Source: Rhynchopus euleeides
Lineage: Eukaryota > Euglenozoa > Diplonemea > Diplonemida > Diplonemidae
Direction of reading: 5' to 3'
Length of the DNA: 64,000 bases
NCBI GenBank assembly: GCA_963210315.1
Contig: OY723305.1
Span: 434,001-498,000, forward strand
The notes beneath the pieces were generated by a model. That model was not told the origin of the DNA. It was given only the letters and a program-made list of their open reading frames with translations, and ran no database searches. Position numbers and translations under genes: made by a program. Below, piece after piece: positions 40,701-55,700 of this stretch. Position 1 is the stretch's first letter, and each line of letters begins with the position of its first letter.

Positions 40701-43700
40701 CACGTCGTCGGGTGTGAGGGGGGCCTCCACAGGCACGCCGTGCACCGCCTGCACGTCCACACCCGCATCAACAGGCAGCAGCAGCACGCGCAGCACCGCA
40801 GCGGTGGTCCCGTCGCACCGCCTTTCAGCCTCGCGGAGCACCAGTAGCGTCTGGCTGCCCGCCCCGCCCAGCGGGCCTGCGCCTGCGGTGGCGAAGGACA
40901 CGACGGACACCGCCGTGGCAGACACGGCGAGGGGTGCCGGTGCCCTGCCGCAGCACGGCTCGTCGTTGAGGGCGCCGCATTCCCAGGCGGCGCAGGCGGC
41001 GGCGGTGGGGGTGCAAGTGGTGCCTGCGGTGCACCCCAGGTCCAGCGTCGTGTCGAATGCGGCAGGGAGCAGGTGTGTCGTGCCCACCCCCGGGGGTGCA
41101 GCGCCGTGCTCGCAGGCGTAGCCCCAGGTGCCCTCGGGGCAGAGGCACGCACCGCTGCCCAGCAGCCCGTCGCTGCAGGGGTGCCCCGAGCAGGGCACGG
41201 GGCGGCACTCGCTGCTGGTGGCATTCCAAGCGCAGGAGGGTGCGAGGCATGTCTGGCGGGACACCCCGCCGCACGCCGGCAGCGGGCAGCTCCTGACGCA
41301 GCCCTGCCCGTAGAACCCTGGGGCGCAGTCGTCGCAGTCGTTGCGCTGGGGCACCGCCTTCGGCTCCCACACGGCTGCGGTGCGTGGCCAGTGCTCGCGC
41401 CACGCAAACCCCCCGACACGGTAGGCATCACCGCCGGCAGCTCCCGTGCTCTGCGCCCAGGCAGACTGGAAGCCGGTGAACCACCACCCCGCGTGGGGTG
41501 CCTTCCAGGCATGCAGGGTGGAGTAGAGGGGCGGTGGCCCGTCGCGTGGGTACACCGAGGCGTCGCACAGGGCACACCCGGCAGGCCTGGGCACACCTGC
41601 CGTGGAGACGGGGCAGCCGCCTGTGTTGTCCGCAGCCTTGCACACGCGGCCTGCCTGGCGTGCCGTGTCAGGCCAGACTGCCCCGGTGGTGGGCGAGTCC
41701 GTGTTGTAGGTAGGCGGGCAGCACTGGCGGCGGGGTGCACCCACGCCGTCGGCGTCCCCGCCCCTCAGCACGGGTGACACCGTGCCGTCGTCATCCACCC
41801 GGTGCAGCACGCGGGTGCACCCTGCGTAGGCAGGCACGTTGGCGCCGCTCATCACGTTTGTGTGCATCCCCTCGCCCCCGGAATCCCACCGCACCCACTG
41901 CGAACGGCCTGGCGCGTTGCACGGCACGGAAGGGCCGGGGTCGAGCGAGGGGCTGTCGTAGGTCGCATTCAGCTCTGTCGCGTTGTAGGCCCAGAAGTAC
42001 AGCGCCCCCTCCCACACCACCTGCACGTTGATGTCGACAGGCGCTCCCGGGCGCCACAGCGCTGTGGTGTGCCATGCGCCGGGCGTGGTGCCTGCGGTGC
42101 TGGTGTAGTACAGCGTCTGCTGCTCCGGCGCCAGGAACTGCGGGGCAGGGTGCTGCACGCCTGCCTGCGTGTGGTTCGTGAGGTGCACCCCGATGTTGGT
42201 CGCCCCGCCGTCGTGCCCGACCCACACGAACCCTGTGCGTCCCGGCGTCCGCACCTCCCGCAGCCAGACAGGGTCGCTCGACACCTGTGGGCCGTTGGGA
42301 TCGTGGACCAGCGTGGCCACGCCTGTGCTGCTGTTGCCCAGGTGCACGGCGTACAGCTCCACGTTGCCCCGCCCTGGGTTGAGGCACGGCATCGTCTTCT
42401 GGAACACGTGCAGCACAGTGTCCTGCGTGCACTCAGGCTGCGCCAGGCAGCCAGGCTCCTGCTGCCCCGTGTGCTGCACAGACGTGTCGAGCGCCAGGGG
42501 CAGCACGAGGTGCCCACCTGCCGCCACCATCCCGGCAGGGCCCTTGTGCAGGGGGGACAGGAAGGGCGTGTACGTCGCACCCGCAGTGTCGACCAGCGTC
42601 ACACGCGCTGCTGCCGCGGTGCTGCGGGCAGCAGGCTGCCAGCGGTGCAGCCCCACGCCGCCCACCCCATCGTCGAACAGGAAGGCCACAGACCCGCCAA
42701 CCGCCGTGAAGCCCGGGTGGTTCTGCTGGTGCGTGCAGGGGTCCACGTTCTGCCCCTGCGCCGCAGCGATGCGGCGCTCCCCCTCCCCGTCAAACACCCA
42801 CACGTCCAGCCGCGTGGCACGCGCGTACCTGGGGGGGCCGGAGGCACCTGCACCCGCACAGCCCAGCGTGGACGCCTTGCCCGCACACGGCGGGTCGCTC
42901 GGTGCGTACCGCATGTGCACGGCGCTGCTCTGGGCAAGGTAGAAGGTGTAGTCGCGCCCCCCCACCCTCACCACGGTGACATGTGACACGAACACGCTGG
43001 TCTTCCCGGCACGCCAGATCTGCACAAGCGCCCCCGACCTGCTGTCCAGTGTGGCCGCAAAGAGCTGCGGCAGGCCCCCCCCGCCTGCAAGGGCGGGGAT
43101 GGGGAGGTGCGCGCTGGCGAACACAAGCATCCTCCCCGAGAGTGCCGTGCTGCCGCTGCCCGCCCATCCTGCCGGCAGGTCCATCGCCGCGAGCTCCTTC
43201 GCCCGCGTGAACACATCCATGTTGGCAACGCTGTCGATGTTGCTGGTGTTCGGGAGCACGGACGTCCCGAGGCGTGACGCAGCACGCGTTGCCCACAGGC
43301 CGCGCGAGCTGCCAGTGCCAGACCCCAGCTGTGCGTCGAGGGCATACCCCTTGGTGTGGAAGATCTCGCGTGCACCCTGGTATGCACCGTTGCATGCACC
43401 CGGCTGGGCCCCACCCGCGCTCTCCACGTCCCCCACCGCCAGGAAGTACATATGCTCCCCGACCTGTGTGAAGTCCACCGCATCCTGGAACATCATGTCC
43501 CCAGGGCACACGCAGGAGGCCCCGGTGCCGCACCGCTTGCTGAGCTGCGCATCTCCGGACGCAACATCGGCGTGGATATACCGCAGCAGCTTGCGGCTGT
43601 GCGAGGCATCGCCGTCGCCGCTGTTTGCGAGCGCCTCCGGGGAGTCGAACGTGTGTGCCGCGTAGAAGGGGTGCAGGTGCTGCGCCTCCGACCTGCCCCC

Positions 43701-46700
43701 GTCCTCCAGCGACAGGAAGAGGCGCGAGGGCTGCCGCCTGCCCCTGTGCCGCACGACAAGCTCCGCGCCCTGCACCGCGGCGGGGCACGCCCCTGCCCCG
43801 GGCACCACCACGAACGACACGTCGAACGTCGCATTCTGGATCCCGCCCGACACGCGCCTCAGCCAGGCACCCACGTCCACCTCATGCTGCTGCACGCCAG
43901 GGGCGGCAGGGGCCTGCCGCCACCACCCCACCTGCGAGAGCAGCTCTGCAGGGGCCGCGCTGCGGACATCCCAGCCCCACTGCAGCTGTTTGGCCTCGGC
44001 AGGGCTGTCCGCTGCACCATGCAGCACCCCCGCAAGGCGCGTGCTGTCCCAGGTGTACTGGAGGCTCGCCGCCTGCGGCACACACGCCCCTGCCACACAG
44101 GCAAGGCGCTCCGTCGCATCGCTGCTCGCCTGCTGCGTCCAGCACCGGCACAGCCCGCCCTGCAGGCGCATGCGCCCCGAGGGGGGGCCGGGCACAGCCC
44201 AGCTGACACGGCAGGGGTCTGAGGCATCGCCGGGCTGGTCGGGCGGCGGCGCGTCGCACCGCGGCTCTGATGAGGTGGACACACAGCGCCCGAGCAGGCA
44301 GAAGGCGGTGTCGCCGCTGCGGCAGACGCAAGTCTGCGACACGGGGTCCAGCTCGGCTGACGGGCCGCACCCCAGAGCCTCCCCCGGCAGCACGGCACGC
44401 CCGCAGGGGAGCACCCCGGGCTGCCACCAGTCGCCGGCAGGCACCGAAGGGCTGCCCCTGCTGGCGGGAGGGCCCCGCGCAGTGCCCTCGGGCAGCGTGG
44501 CGTAGACGTGGAAGGGCTGCGCCCCGGTGCACCCCTCCAGCACGGTGGTGTTGATGCGCAGCCGGGCGTGGTCCAGGTCACCGGGCCCGGCGGCAGGCAG
44601 GCCGCGCCAGCTGACCCAGGCGCGGCTGCTGTTGCCCTGGTGTGCTGCAGGCGCGCAGCCCTCCAGCAGGCCTGTGGCGTCAGCGAGGCGCAGACACCAC
44701 GACGCAGGGTGCACGTCGGACCCGCCGGGCCCGCTGCACCGCCCACCCTCGCACACGGTGGGGGCAGGGGCCCACGCCCCGTCGCGCTGGTTGTGGTGGC
44801 ACACACAGGGGGTGCCCTCTGTTCCGGCGGAAGCAGCGCCTGTGCATGTGCCGTGCCCGCTGCAGCACGCCTGGGAGCAGTCCGCCCCGCTGTAGCCGGG
44901 GGTGCACAGGCAGCGCCCAGCGGCAGCAGCCGTGTCGAAGGTGCAGGAGCCATGCCCCGAGCACACAGGGGCCAGCTCCCCTGGGGCGAGCGCCCCCTTG
45001 GTGTAGATCCCCTCCTGCCCAGGGCAGGCGACAAACGCCAGCCAGACGTCCGCATCCTCCCCGTTCTGGCCGGACAGCCCGGTGACATTCACAGCGACAG
45101 GTGCCTCCGCCTGCACGGGGAACACCGCCACAGCAGCATCCCCGATGTCCAGAGATCTGCCGAAGCCTGCCTCGGCAGACGGCCCGATGAAGTCGGTGCA
45201 GGTGCTCCCCGAGAATCCTGCCTTGCACTGCAGGCAGCTGTGGCGCTGGTCCCAGAACCCGTTGGTGGGGTCTTTGAAGCACTCACACTGGGTGGGTGGC
45301 GCAGTGGCGGCCGCGGCGGCTGCCACAGAGGCGTAGTCGTAGTCGCCTTCACAGGGGGCGTTGCCTGCACAGCAGAGGCCCCGCCCGTGGCAGCACGCCT
45401 GCACTGCAGTGAGGGAGACGCCGACGGACAGGGGGGCTGCAGCCTGCACAGAGAGCTGCATCCACGACATCAGGCTGGACACACCGAAGTCGCAGGTGAG
45501 GGTGGCCTGCTGACCGGGCGGCACCTCGTCAGGCGTGCACTGCGAGGTGCACTCGTAGGCGGTGCCGGAGAAGGAGGCGCAGTCTGTTGGCACCACCACG
45601 ATGGGCATGCTCACGCCCTGTGCCCCGCTCTTGGCATGCACGAAGCGGATCAGGTAGCGCCCTGTGCGTGTGATCCCGATGCCGGAGAAGGCGATGTCCG
45701 TCTGCCCAGCGCCAGCAGGGATGTCCACCCCCAGTGCGGCGCTGCCGACGAAGGTTGCCGTTGTGTTGGAGGTGCAGTCCCGCTCGTCCCACAGCGCGTC
45801 CTGCAGGCCTGCTGCGGATGTGTTGGAGAGGGTGTGGACGTCGCGCTGTGAGTCGATGCTGACCGCCTCTCCGCACTCCAGCAGCAGCGGCACGATGCGG
45901 TCGTTGTTGAGGTAGACGTCGCGCCCCACCTCGTCCTGCACGGCGATGGCGAAGTGCAGCGCGTCGGCCCCCTCCACCACACCGGCGCCTGCGATGGCAA
46001 CCGCGCCGCGTGTCGTGGACTGCGTCGTCACGGAGAGGCGTGAGGGCAGCAGCATGCGCGGCAGCAGCTCCGACGTCGGCATCGCGGTTGCGGTTGCGGT
46101 TGCGGTGCGCAGATCGCCGAACCCCAGCACGTGCACCCGGTGCTCCTCAAAGAGGAGTGTCGGAGGGGTGACCCGCAGCGCCACAGAGCCCGCAAGCCCT
46201 GCGACTGCGGTGAAGGCGGTGCCGCTGCCGAGCGCGCCGACCGGGGCGGGGCCCGGGCCGAGATCCTGCACTGCGCCCTCGGCGAAGGCCTGCCACAGGG
46301 AGGAGACTGCGGCGCGTGACGCCGCCACCTGCCCCGACCCTGGGCCTGCAGGGGTGTAGCCGCCAGGGAGGGATGCGAGCAGGCCTTCCCAGCAGGTGCA
46401 CTGCACGGTCTCCCCGCAGCAGCGCTCGGCAAAGCGGCTGATGGAGCGGAGGCGTGACCCCGACACCAGCACCAGGGAGCCGAAGGCGGTGCCCACGGCG
46501 TCCCACGATGTGTTGCGCGTGGTGTCGCGGCAGGGCGGCTGCCGTGCGCTCCACTGGCACTGCGGGTCGTACTGCGGGTCGAACCCGTTCAGCCGGGAGG
46601 GCTCGCCCAAGACCTCCAGCGACCACGACCAGGGCAGCGCGAAGGCGTCGGAGATGTCGCCGCTGCCCTGCAGGGAGAAGACAAGCCTGTCCACACCAGA

Positions 46701-49700
46701 GGCGTAGCACACGCGCTGCCCCTTCACCAGCAGCAGCTGCTGCAGGGCCCCGGCCCGGGCCTGGACGTACACCGCACCGTCGTAGTCTGTGTCGTAGGTC
46801 GGGCCGAACACAGCCTCAGAGGCGCATACATCGAGCCCTGCCGGCTGGTAGTAGTCCCTGATGTAGGCCTCGTGGTGCAGGGTGAAGGCTCCCTGCACCA
46901 CGGCGCGTGTGGGGTCGGGTGCGAACCTGTACACGTACACCTTCCCGCCCCGGAGGACGTGCAGGTAGTATTCGTCGACGGAGGCGGCGCGGTCGCTCAT
47001 GATGGGGCCGTAGTACGCAGCCTGCACGGTGCCTGCGGAGGGCTGCAGAGGGGGCAGCGGCTGCACCGCGGCGCCAGGGAGGCTGTGCATCACACGCACC
47101 TGCACGCGTGTCAGGAGCTCTGCAGACCCTGCAGACAGCACCAGGGAGACGTGCGACTGGGGCGCGATGCTCCACGGGGGTGAGGTCCAGCCGGCCGCCT
47201 GCAGGTCCTTGGTGGCCTGGTAGGCAAGCGGGACGTACGTCTCGTTGCAGAACATCCCGTACCTTCCGGGTGCGCAGCTGTCCGCGCACGTCGGGCCCGA
47301 GAGCATCCCGAGGCAGAAACACCGCTCCAGGGCTGGGTTGTACGACCCGCAGGCGACATCCCCGCACTGTGCACAGCGCAGTGAGCACGCAGGTGCACGT
47401 GTCTCCGCCAGGTCGGGGAAGGTGACGTTGGTGGTCCACACCTGGCTGCCGTACTCCGGGAACGAACCCTCTGCGCACTGCGTGCAGTCGACGTCGCCAG
47501 AGGCGCTGGAGCGCCCGTGGTTTGCGGAGCAGCGGCACATCGAGCTGGGCACCTGCACCACACGCCCCGACTCCCTGTCCAGCATGCTGCGCGGGGGCTT
47601 TGCCGTGGCACACTCGCCGTGCGGCAGCCCGTCAGCAGCAGTGCGCCCACACACGCACTCCACCTCCGTGTTGGGGTGCAGGCACACACGCACCGTCACC
47701 GTCGCACTCCCTCCGGTCGCGCGAACGGACACCGCCAGCGGGCCGCACGACGCAACGGTGCATGTCGCCGTCGACGCCTCCGTCCCAAACGGGGTGAGGC
47801 AGTGGTACTGCGCCACAGAGCTGTTGAACATCGGGCCGGTGAGCTTCGGCAGGCCCCCCACCATCGCGGCGAGGGTTGCCTCCCCCGACACCATGTACTT
47901 CGTCACAGACACCTTCTGGAAGCCCTGCAGGTCCACGGTGTTCGCCGCACGCGCGGGGTACACCCGGGTCCACGTCTCACCCTCCGCAACCGACACCGCG
48001 ATGTCCTCGTAGTCCCCCTCCGTGCACTGGAACGCAGAGCTAGTCGACCCGCGGCAGGGGTTGCACTGCACCACCTTCCCGGAACCGAAGTAGTCCACGC
48101 TGATGGGGCACTGCTCGTCATAGGCGTGCGGGTCCTCGGGGGCGGGCGGCGGCGGCGGCGCATCCACAGCTGCTGGGTCTCGCCTGCACAGGCAGGGGGT
48201 GGCGAGGGTGCACAGCCCGAAGCCCTCGTGGAGTGTCACGCAAACACCCGCCTGCACGCGGCAGCCCCGCGCGAGCGTGCACGACGCGAGGTCGAGCCCG
48301 GGGCACAGGTTGGGCGGCACAGACCACACGGCGTAGGGCTGTGCCTTCTTCAGATCCCCATCCACCGGCAGGACCACGCTGCAGCCACCGCCCCACTGCT
48401 CATCCCCGGTGAGCGCCGACGTGTAGCCGCTCCCATCCAGACGCCCTGTGTACGGGGGGCGCACGCCGTCCAGCCCCTTCACGGGGAAACCCCCCCAGCG
48501 GGGCAGAGCCCCGGTCCCAACAGCCACGCCGTAGAACAAGCATGCGGCAGCACGGCACTCCGCCTCGTCTGTGATGTCGATGATGGTGCTGGCGATGGGG
48601 CCGGCTGGCACACCCGTGTGTGAGACAGGGGCACCCACACCGCAGCCGGGGCCGCTGTCCTGCAGGTAGTACTCTGTGGCGGGGGCTGCGAGCGGGGGGC
48701 ATTCGGCGGCGTCGACAGGCAGCACGGGGGGTCCCATGTCCTTCCTGCAGACACACCGTATGCCGCGGAGGGCGCTCTCCTTGCAGCTGGTGGTGCTGGG
48801 GGTGTTGCCGGAGGAGAGGAAGGTCGCACCGCCGAACATGCATTCTGTGCCGACGCCGTGTGTGCACCGCGCCGTGCAGCCGGCGGGGATGGGCCCGTCT
48901 GACGTCGCCGGGATGTCCGCGAAGAACTCTGTGTCCGAAGCGGCACACAGGGCGATGCGACACTCACCCTCATCCGCCATCGTCACCATCCCTGCCTCCT
49001 CGCATGTCGCCGCCTCCGTCACGAAGACATACTCCAGCAGGCGTGCCACACCTGCTGTCTGCACAGCCCTCTGCGATTCACGCGCTGCAGGGCTCTGCCA
49101 CTGGGATGCAGGCTTGTCTGTGAGGTTGTACGACGCACGCCTGCTTTCGGTGCAGGTCTCGAGGAATCCACCACCGCACGGGGAGTAGCAGGCGGTGCCC
49201 TCGGTGTCGTCGATGCAGCGCCCGTCGCCCCCCACGGAGCACTCACCCTGGCAGCCGCGGCAGCCGTCGGAGTAGGTGCACTTGTCCTCGAGGTAGGCAA
49301 AGCACACGGCGTGTGCCAAGCCGTCGCCCCCGGAGGGGAGGGCGAAGGCCGCACCTCGCGAGAGGAAGGCAAGCACCCCGGCGCTGGTCCTCAGCTCCTG
49401 CGGCTCGTCGGCACGCACTTCGCGTGCCAGGATGCACTGCGGCCCGCCCGCAGCCCTGCCGATGAAGGCCACCCCCTTCACGTAGCAGGTGTCGCGTGCC
49501 GCAGCAACACCCACACGCTTGCATTCCTCCTGCAGAACAGCATCCCCTTCGTACACGCCGCCCGATGAGTGCGTCAGGCTCATCCCGTACTCAGTGTAGT
49601 AGCGCCCGGCAAGGTTGATGCAGCGCCCGATCCCTCGGTAGGCCAGCGAAGGGCGGGTGGAGTTGACATCGATGATCCCATCAGGGGTGGGGACAGGCGT

Positions 49701-52700
49701 GATGACGACAGGTGCCTCCGTCTGCAGCACGCACAGCCCGGTCGCGGCGTCGCATGCGGCCCTCCCGCAGGAGCAGAACCCATCCAGCGCCACGAAGGGT
49801 GTGTTGCGCGAGTCGGGTGCCTTCTTGCAGACCCCAGTCCTGCTGGGCTGGAACCCACACCATCCCACCTTCCGGGCAGCTGTCGGGTCGCTGGACAACG
49901 CCTGGCACAGCCCGCCCCCACGCCCTGCGTGGAGGAAGGGGTAGGCCAGCGGCTTCGGCACAGGGGGGAGCGCCTCCGTGTCGTAAGCACAGTGGGCCTT
50001 GGTGTAGGTGTCGAAGAAGGAAGAGGGCACTGCGGTGCAGCTGCCTGACCTGGCAAGCCTGCACTGCGATCTGCGGTCCCAGCTGAAGTAGTTGCAGGAG
50101 GTGTCCGCCGTGCAGGCCGCGTCACACTCCTCCGCAGACACGGCACCGACGGGTTCCGACCCGTCGCACTCTGTGTATGTCTGCACCGCACCCTTCAGCC
50201 CGCATCCCGACGGCCTCCGCTGATGCACGCACACAGTTCCTGTCGTGTCAGACACTTCGGTGGCACACACGCTGCAGTCCGCCAGCGGGTTGCCCAACGT
50301 GGCTGGCTTCTGGTCTGTGCACCAGCATGCCTGGCCTGCGCCGTTCCCCTCGTGCCTCAGGAGGTAGTGCCGGTATGCGAAGCACCGTGCATAGCAGTAG
50401 GTGTGTGTCGCAGCACCCCCAGCCTCGGGGCGGAAGGGCCCCACAGGGGAGTCCAGGTGGGCCGCGCTGAAGCACCCCTTCCAGGTGGCAACCTCGGGCG
50501 GCGGGAGGGCCTGCCGGCAGAGGGCCAGGCAGCGCCCCCCTGCCGTGGGGCAGGTGATGTCTGCGGCGTCGGTGCTGCCGCCCTGGGTGTAGTGCAGCGA
50601 GCCCTGCTTTGCGTTGAACCAGCAGCCGTGCGGATCGCCCGAAAGGGGGCCGGTTGCAGGCTCTGTGAAGAGCAGCCCCGCAGCAGCGGCAGCAGCACGG
50701 CACTCCGTGGCGTTGCCGACGTGCAGCCCTGCCGGGCAGGTCTTGCCACCCTCCAGCCTGTGTGTGCGGCGGAGGCGCAGCGAGCAGGACGCTGTGTCGC
50801 CCGCACGGCACTGCGATGCCTCGAGCTCCGACGTCCACGGTGTTGTTTGGAGGCGGCATTCCGATGCACCGCAGGCAGTTGTGTTGACAGAGATGTGCGT
50901 TGTGGCGTGGCACGTCTGCAGCTGCGCGCACATGTCACGGCAGGTCTCCTCCGACACGTCGCACACCGGTGCGATGCCCGCCTCCGCCTGGTGGTCGGCG
51001 AGGGGCGTGCTGCCGAAGTAGCAGCATCCTCCCTCGGGAGCGCGCCCCACATCCACATGCCGGCTCTTCAGGTGGCACCCCTCACACGCGCCGGGCGCAG
51101 TGCCGACAGATGTTGCGTTGATGTGGTGCACGCATGTGCCACCCCCTGCGGTGCGCCACTCGGATGCGGCGCAGAAGGCATCCTGCAGGCACCCCGCAGC
51201 GCACGCCTGCTGGCTGCTGCTGCCCGCCTGCACAGCCTCAGACCCGGATGGGCAGGCGCAGCACTCGCTGCCCAGCGGCAGCATCTCCACGCCTGGCTCG
51301 CTGGCGGCGTTGCGGACAAAACACTCGACACTGTCGCCCGACGCCTGCACAGCGGAGGGCACCATGCCGGAGCCGGTGCCCCCCACAAGCGGCCACAGCG
51401 GGTTCGCCACCTGCCCGAAGGGCACCAGCAGGTCGCAGGAGGTGCGGCTGCCCCCTGCTGTGCGCAGCTGGTACCCTGTGCATGCGGCGAGGGACAGGCA
51501 TTCGCCACGGCACCGCGACAGCTGCAGCTCGGCGGGGAGCAGCTGCAGCGGCATGCGGTAGGCATTGATGGCCTGCCGCCCCTCTGCATCGAGGCACACG
51601 CCGCCCCCGAGGGATGTGAAGCCGGATGTCTCCGGCTGCTGCAGCGCGCCGTCCGTGCAGGGCGGCTGTGGGCACACTGTGGAGCCGCCGCCGCATTCCG
51701 CACCCCAGGGCTGCGAGCAGCACTCCCCGCCTGCCTCGGAGGCGAAGGGGAAGGGGGGCGGGCATTGCGTGGGTGTCCCTTCCGCAGGGCGCGTCCCCCC
51801 GTAGACAAGCCGTGTGAGGGTGGCGGTTGCGCAGTAGCCGCTTGCCTGCACGCAGTACCTTTCGCCGTGCAGCACTGCAGAGGCAGTGTAGGTGTAGTGG
51901 TCGTTGTTCATCCCGCCTGACGTGTCCTGCCATGAGTACCTGAGCTCCGGCCCACGGAGTGACACCGTGAAGCTCCCACCGGAGAGTGCCGTGAAGCGCC
52001 CGACCCCGCCTGCGTCGATGTTCAGCACATCGGTGGTGACTGGCCCCCCGTCAGATGGGGTGTAGGCGACAATCCACACACCCGTGAGTGGGGAGAAGAT
52101 GGGCAGCGACAGCGACAGGGTTGGCGTGTCCGTGGTCGACACGGAGGGGGTCACGGAAGACGTGAGGGAGACGCTTTGGGACGGGGTGGCGGTCAAGGAG
52201 AAGGTGAATGACAGCGAGCCCACGGTGGCAGAAGGTGTTGGAGAAGGCGTCGCCGACACTGTGGCAGAAGGGAGCGTCAGGGACAGCGTGGCAGAACCCA
52301 AAGCGGTGATGCTCGCAGAAACAGTCCTGGTCATAGTGGGGGTCGGTGTAACAGGCATTGTCACGGAGTGTGTCAGGGAAGGTGTTGCACTGCTGGTCCG
52401 AGAGAGTGTCACAGATACAGTGGGCGTCGCAGATGGAGACGGGGTCACAGACAGGGTGTCAGATGCAGTCGGCGTCGCAGTGTCGGTACGGCTGTCTGAC
52501 AGGGTAGCCGTGGGTGATGGTGTCGCACTGGCAGTCACACTCCGTGTCACAGACACTGTTTCAGAGAGAGTAACTGTTGATGTCAGGGTCCCACTCAGGC
52601 TCCGTGTGACAGATGGTGTGAGGGTGGCGCTCTGTGTGCCGGTAGCACTCCATGAAGGGGTGGCCGTTGGCGTTGTGGTAGCAGAAGGTGGAGTGCTGAC

Positions 52701-55700
52701 TGTGCTCGTCTGTGTCGCAGACTGTGTTCCCGTCGGTGTCGGTGTGCGAGTCACAGACGGAGACACAGTTCGCGTCACGGACAACGTCGATGACACCGAC
52801 ACAGTGAGGGAAGACGATACTGTGCTGCTTGGAGTCGCCGTCACGGTCACAGTCTGTGAAAGGGATTCTGTCACAGAGGGAGACAGCGTCAGGGAACCTG
52901 TTGCAGTCGTCGTCAGCGATTGAGTCAGAGACAGTGTTCCGGTGCTGGATGGAGACAGGGTCACAGACAGGGTGTCAGATACAGTGGGCGTCACAGTGTC
53001 GGTACGGCTGGCTGACAGGGTAGCCGTGGGTGATGGTGTCGCACTGGCAGTCACACTCCGTGTCACAGACACTGTTTCAGAGAGAGTAACTGTTGATGTC
53101 AGGGTCCCACTCAGGCTCCGTGTGACAGATGGTGTGAGGGTGGCGCTCTGTGTGACAGTAGCACTCCACGAAGGGGTGGCCGTTGGCGTTGTGGTAGCAG
53201 AAGGTGGAGTGCTGACTGTGCTCGTCTGTGTCGCAGACAACGTTCCCGTCGATGTCGGTGTGCGAGTCGCAGACGCAGACACAGTGCCCGTCACGGACAA
53301 CGTCAGTGACACAGACACAGTGAGGGAAGACGACACTGTGCTGCTTGGCGACACAGTCTCCGTCACAGAGGGAGACAGCGTCAGGGAACCTGTTGCAGTC
53401 GGCGTCAGCGATTGAGTCAGAGACAGTGTTCCGGTGCTGGATGGAGACGGGGTCACAGACAGGGTGTCAGATACAGTGGGTGGCGCAGGTACCGGCGTTG
53501 AAGGTGGGGCTGGGGTCGGCGCTCCGTCGTTCCACAACAGGATCCCGGCATCAGTGTCCACCCCCTCTCCCGTGATGATGGTGTCGCTGGTGTGGAAGTA
53601 CGAAACTGCGGGAGTCGGTGATGACGGCATATCGTGCGCCTCCAGCAAACTGCCGGTGTCCACGGAGTACACCTCCATGTCATCCTCACCCACCACCACC
53701 AGCTTGGTCCAGTCCGGAGAGAAGGACAGCCCGTATGTGAGCTTGGACGTGGAAATCTTCTTGTGGATGGAGTAGTCGCTCAGTTTGTAAATGTTCACCG
53801 TGTCGGATGCATCTGTACTCACACTCGCGAAGTACATCCCATCAGGCGACACCTGAGTGACGTAGACATACGCTGTGTGTTCCGTCAGTGTCTTGAGAAC
53901 AGCCCCCGTTGTTGCATCCCACACAACGACGTTGTGATCCCACGACCCACTGATGAGTCGTCCCGAGTCAGGAGTGTACGTCAGGCCGTAAGGCCGATCG
54001 GTGTGCCCCGCAGAAAGTGACAACAGCAAGGCACCGGTCACAGGATTCCACATGTAGATGTTGCCGTCGCCGTGTCCAGAAGAGACACTTGTCCCGTCTG
54101 GTGAGTACGCAACAGACGTGCAATATCCTTTCGATGTGTCCGACCACAGGACAGTCCCGCTGCTCAAGCTGATGACAGCAACACCGCCTTCACGCAGCGC
54201 GACAGCCAGCTTGTCCCCATCAGGAGAGAAGGCGGCATCTGCACAAGTGGTGTAGACAGGGACAGTCACAGAGGCGCCAGTGCTCACTTGGTACACATTC
54301 AAACCACTGTCCCCAGTCGAGGACACCGCAGCCAACGTGTCGTCTTGCGAAACAGAGACGCGCCAGGGACGACCAGCAACGCGAGCAAGTTCCACAATAC
54401 AGTACGGCCCCACACCACTCGGACAGGCAGCAAGTGCAGGAGGTGCAGGCGTCTCCGGTGCCGTGGTGGGTGGTGCGGGTGTCTCCGGTGCCAGCGTGGA
54501 CGGTGCCAGTGTTGCAGGTGCCGTCGTTGGCGGTGCTGACGTGGGTGGTGACGGTGTTGCAGGTGCCAGTGTGTCAGGTGCCGACGTGGGCGGTGTCAGT
54601 GTTGGCGGAGCAGGTGTTGAAGGTGCCGATGTGGGCGGTGCAGGTGTCAGAGGTGCCAGTGTGTCCGGTGCTGACGTTGGCGGTGCTGGTGTTGCAGGTG
54701 CCAGCGTGGGTGGTGACAGTGTTGGCGGTGCCGGTGTGTCCGGTGCTGTCGTTGGCTGCGCCGGCGTTGCCGGTGCTGACGTAGGCGGTGCCGGTGTCAG
54801 AGGTGCCGGTGTGTCCGGTGACGTCGTTGGCGGTGATGGTGTGGCTGGTGCCAGTGTTGCAGGTGCCGGTGTGTCCGGTGACGTCGTTGGCGGCGCCGGT
54901 GTTGCGGGTGCCGATGTGGGCGGTGACAGTGTTGCAGGTGCCGTCGTTGGCGGTGCAGGTGTTGCGGGCGCCGGTGTCTCCGGTGCCAGCGTGGGCGGTG
55001 ACACTGTTGGCGGTGCCGGTGTCGCAGGTGCCAACGTGGGCGGTGACGGTGTTGCAGGTGCCAGCGTGTCCGGTGCCGTCGTTGGCGGCGCCAGTGTTGC
55101 GGGTGCCAGCGTAGCAGGTGCTGTCGTTGGCGGTGCAGGTGTGGCAGGCGCCAGTGTGTCCGGTGCTGATGTTGGCGGTGCAGGTGTGGCAGGCGCCAGT
55201 GTATTCGGTGCTGACGTTGGTGGCGCAGGTGTGGCAGGCGCCGGTGTGTCCGGTGACGTCGTTGCCGGCGCCGGTGTTGCGGGTGCCGATGTGGGCGGTG
55301 ACAGTGTTGCAGGTGCCGTCGTTGGCGGTGCAGGTGTTGCGGGCGCCGGTGTCTCCGGTGCCAGCGTGGGCGGTGACACTGTTGGCGGTGCCGGTGTCGC
55401 AGGTGCCAACGTGGGCGGTGACGGTGTTGCAGGTGCCAGCGTGTCCGGTGCCGTCGTTGGCGGCGCCAGTGTTGCGGGTGCCAGCGTAGCAGGTGCTGTC
55501 GTTGGCGGTGCAGGTGTGGCAGGCGCCAGTGTATTCGGTGCTGACGTTGGTGGCGCAGGTGTGGCAGGCGCCGGTGTGTCCGGTGACGTCGTTGCCGGCG
55601 CCGGTGTTGCGGGTGCCGATGTGGGCGGTGACAGTGTTGCAGGTGCCGTCGTTGGCGGTGCAGGTGTTGCGGGCGCCGGTGTCTCCGGTGCCAGCGTGGG

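Noticed and set aside
44508..45851. 447-codon plus-strand frame and many similar ones across 29000-53000
   Set aside because: Shadows of the GC-rich giant gene; the minus-strand frame carries all domain motifs.
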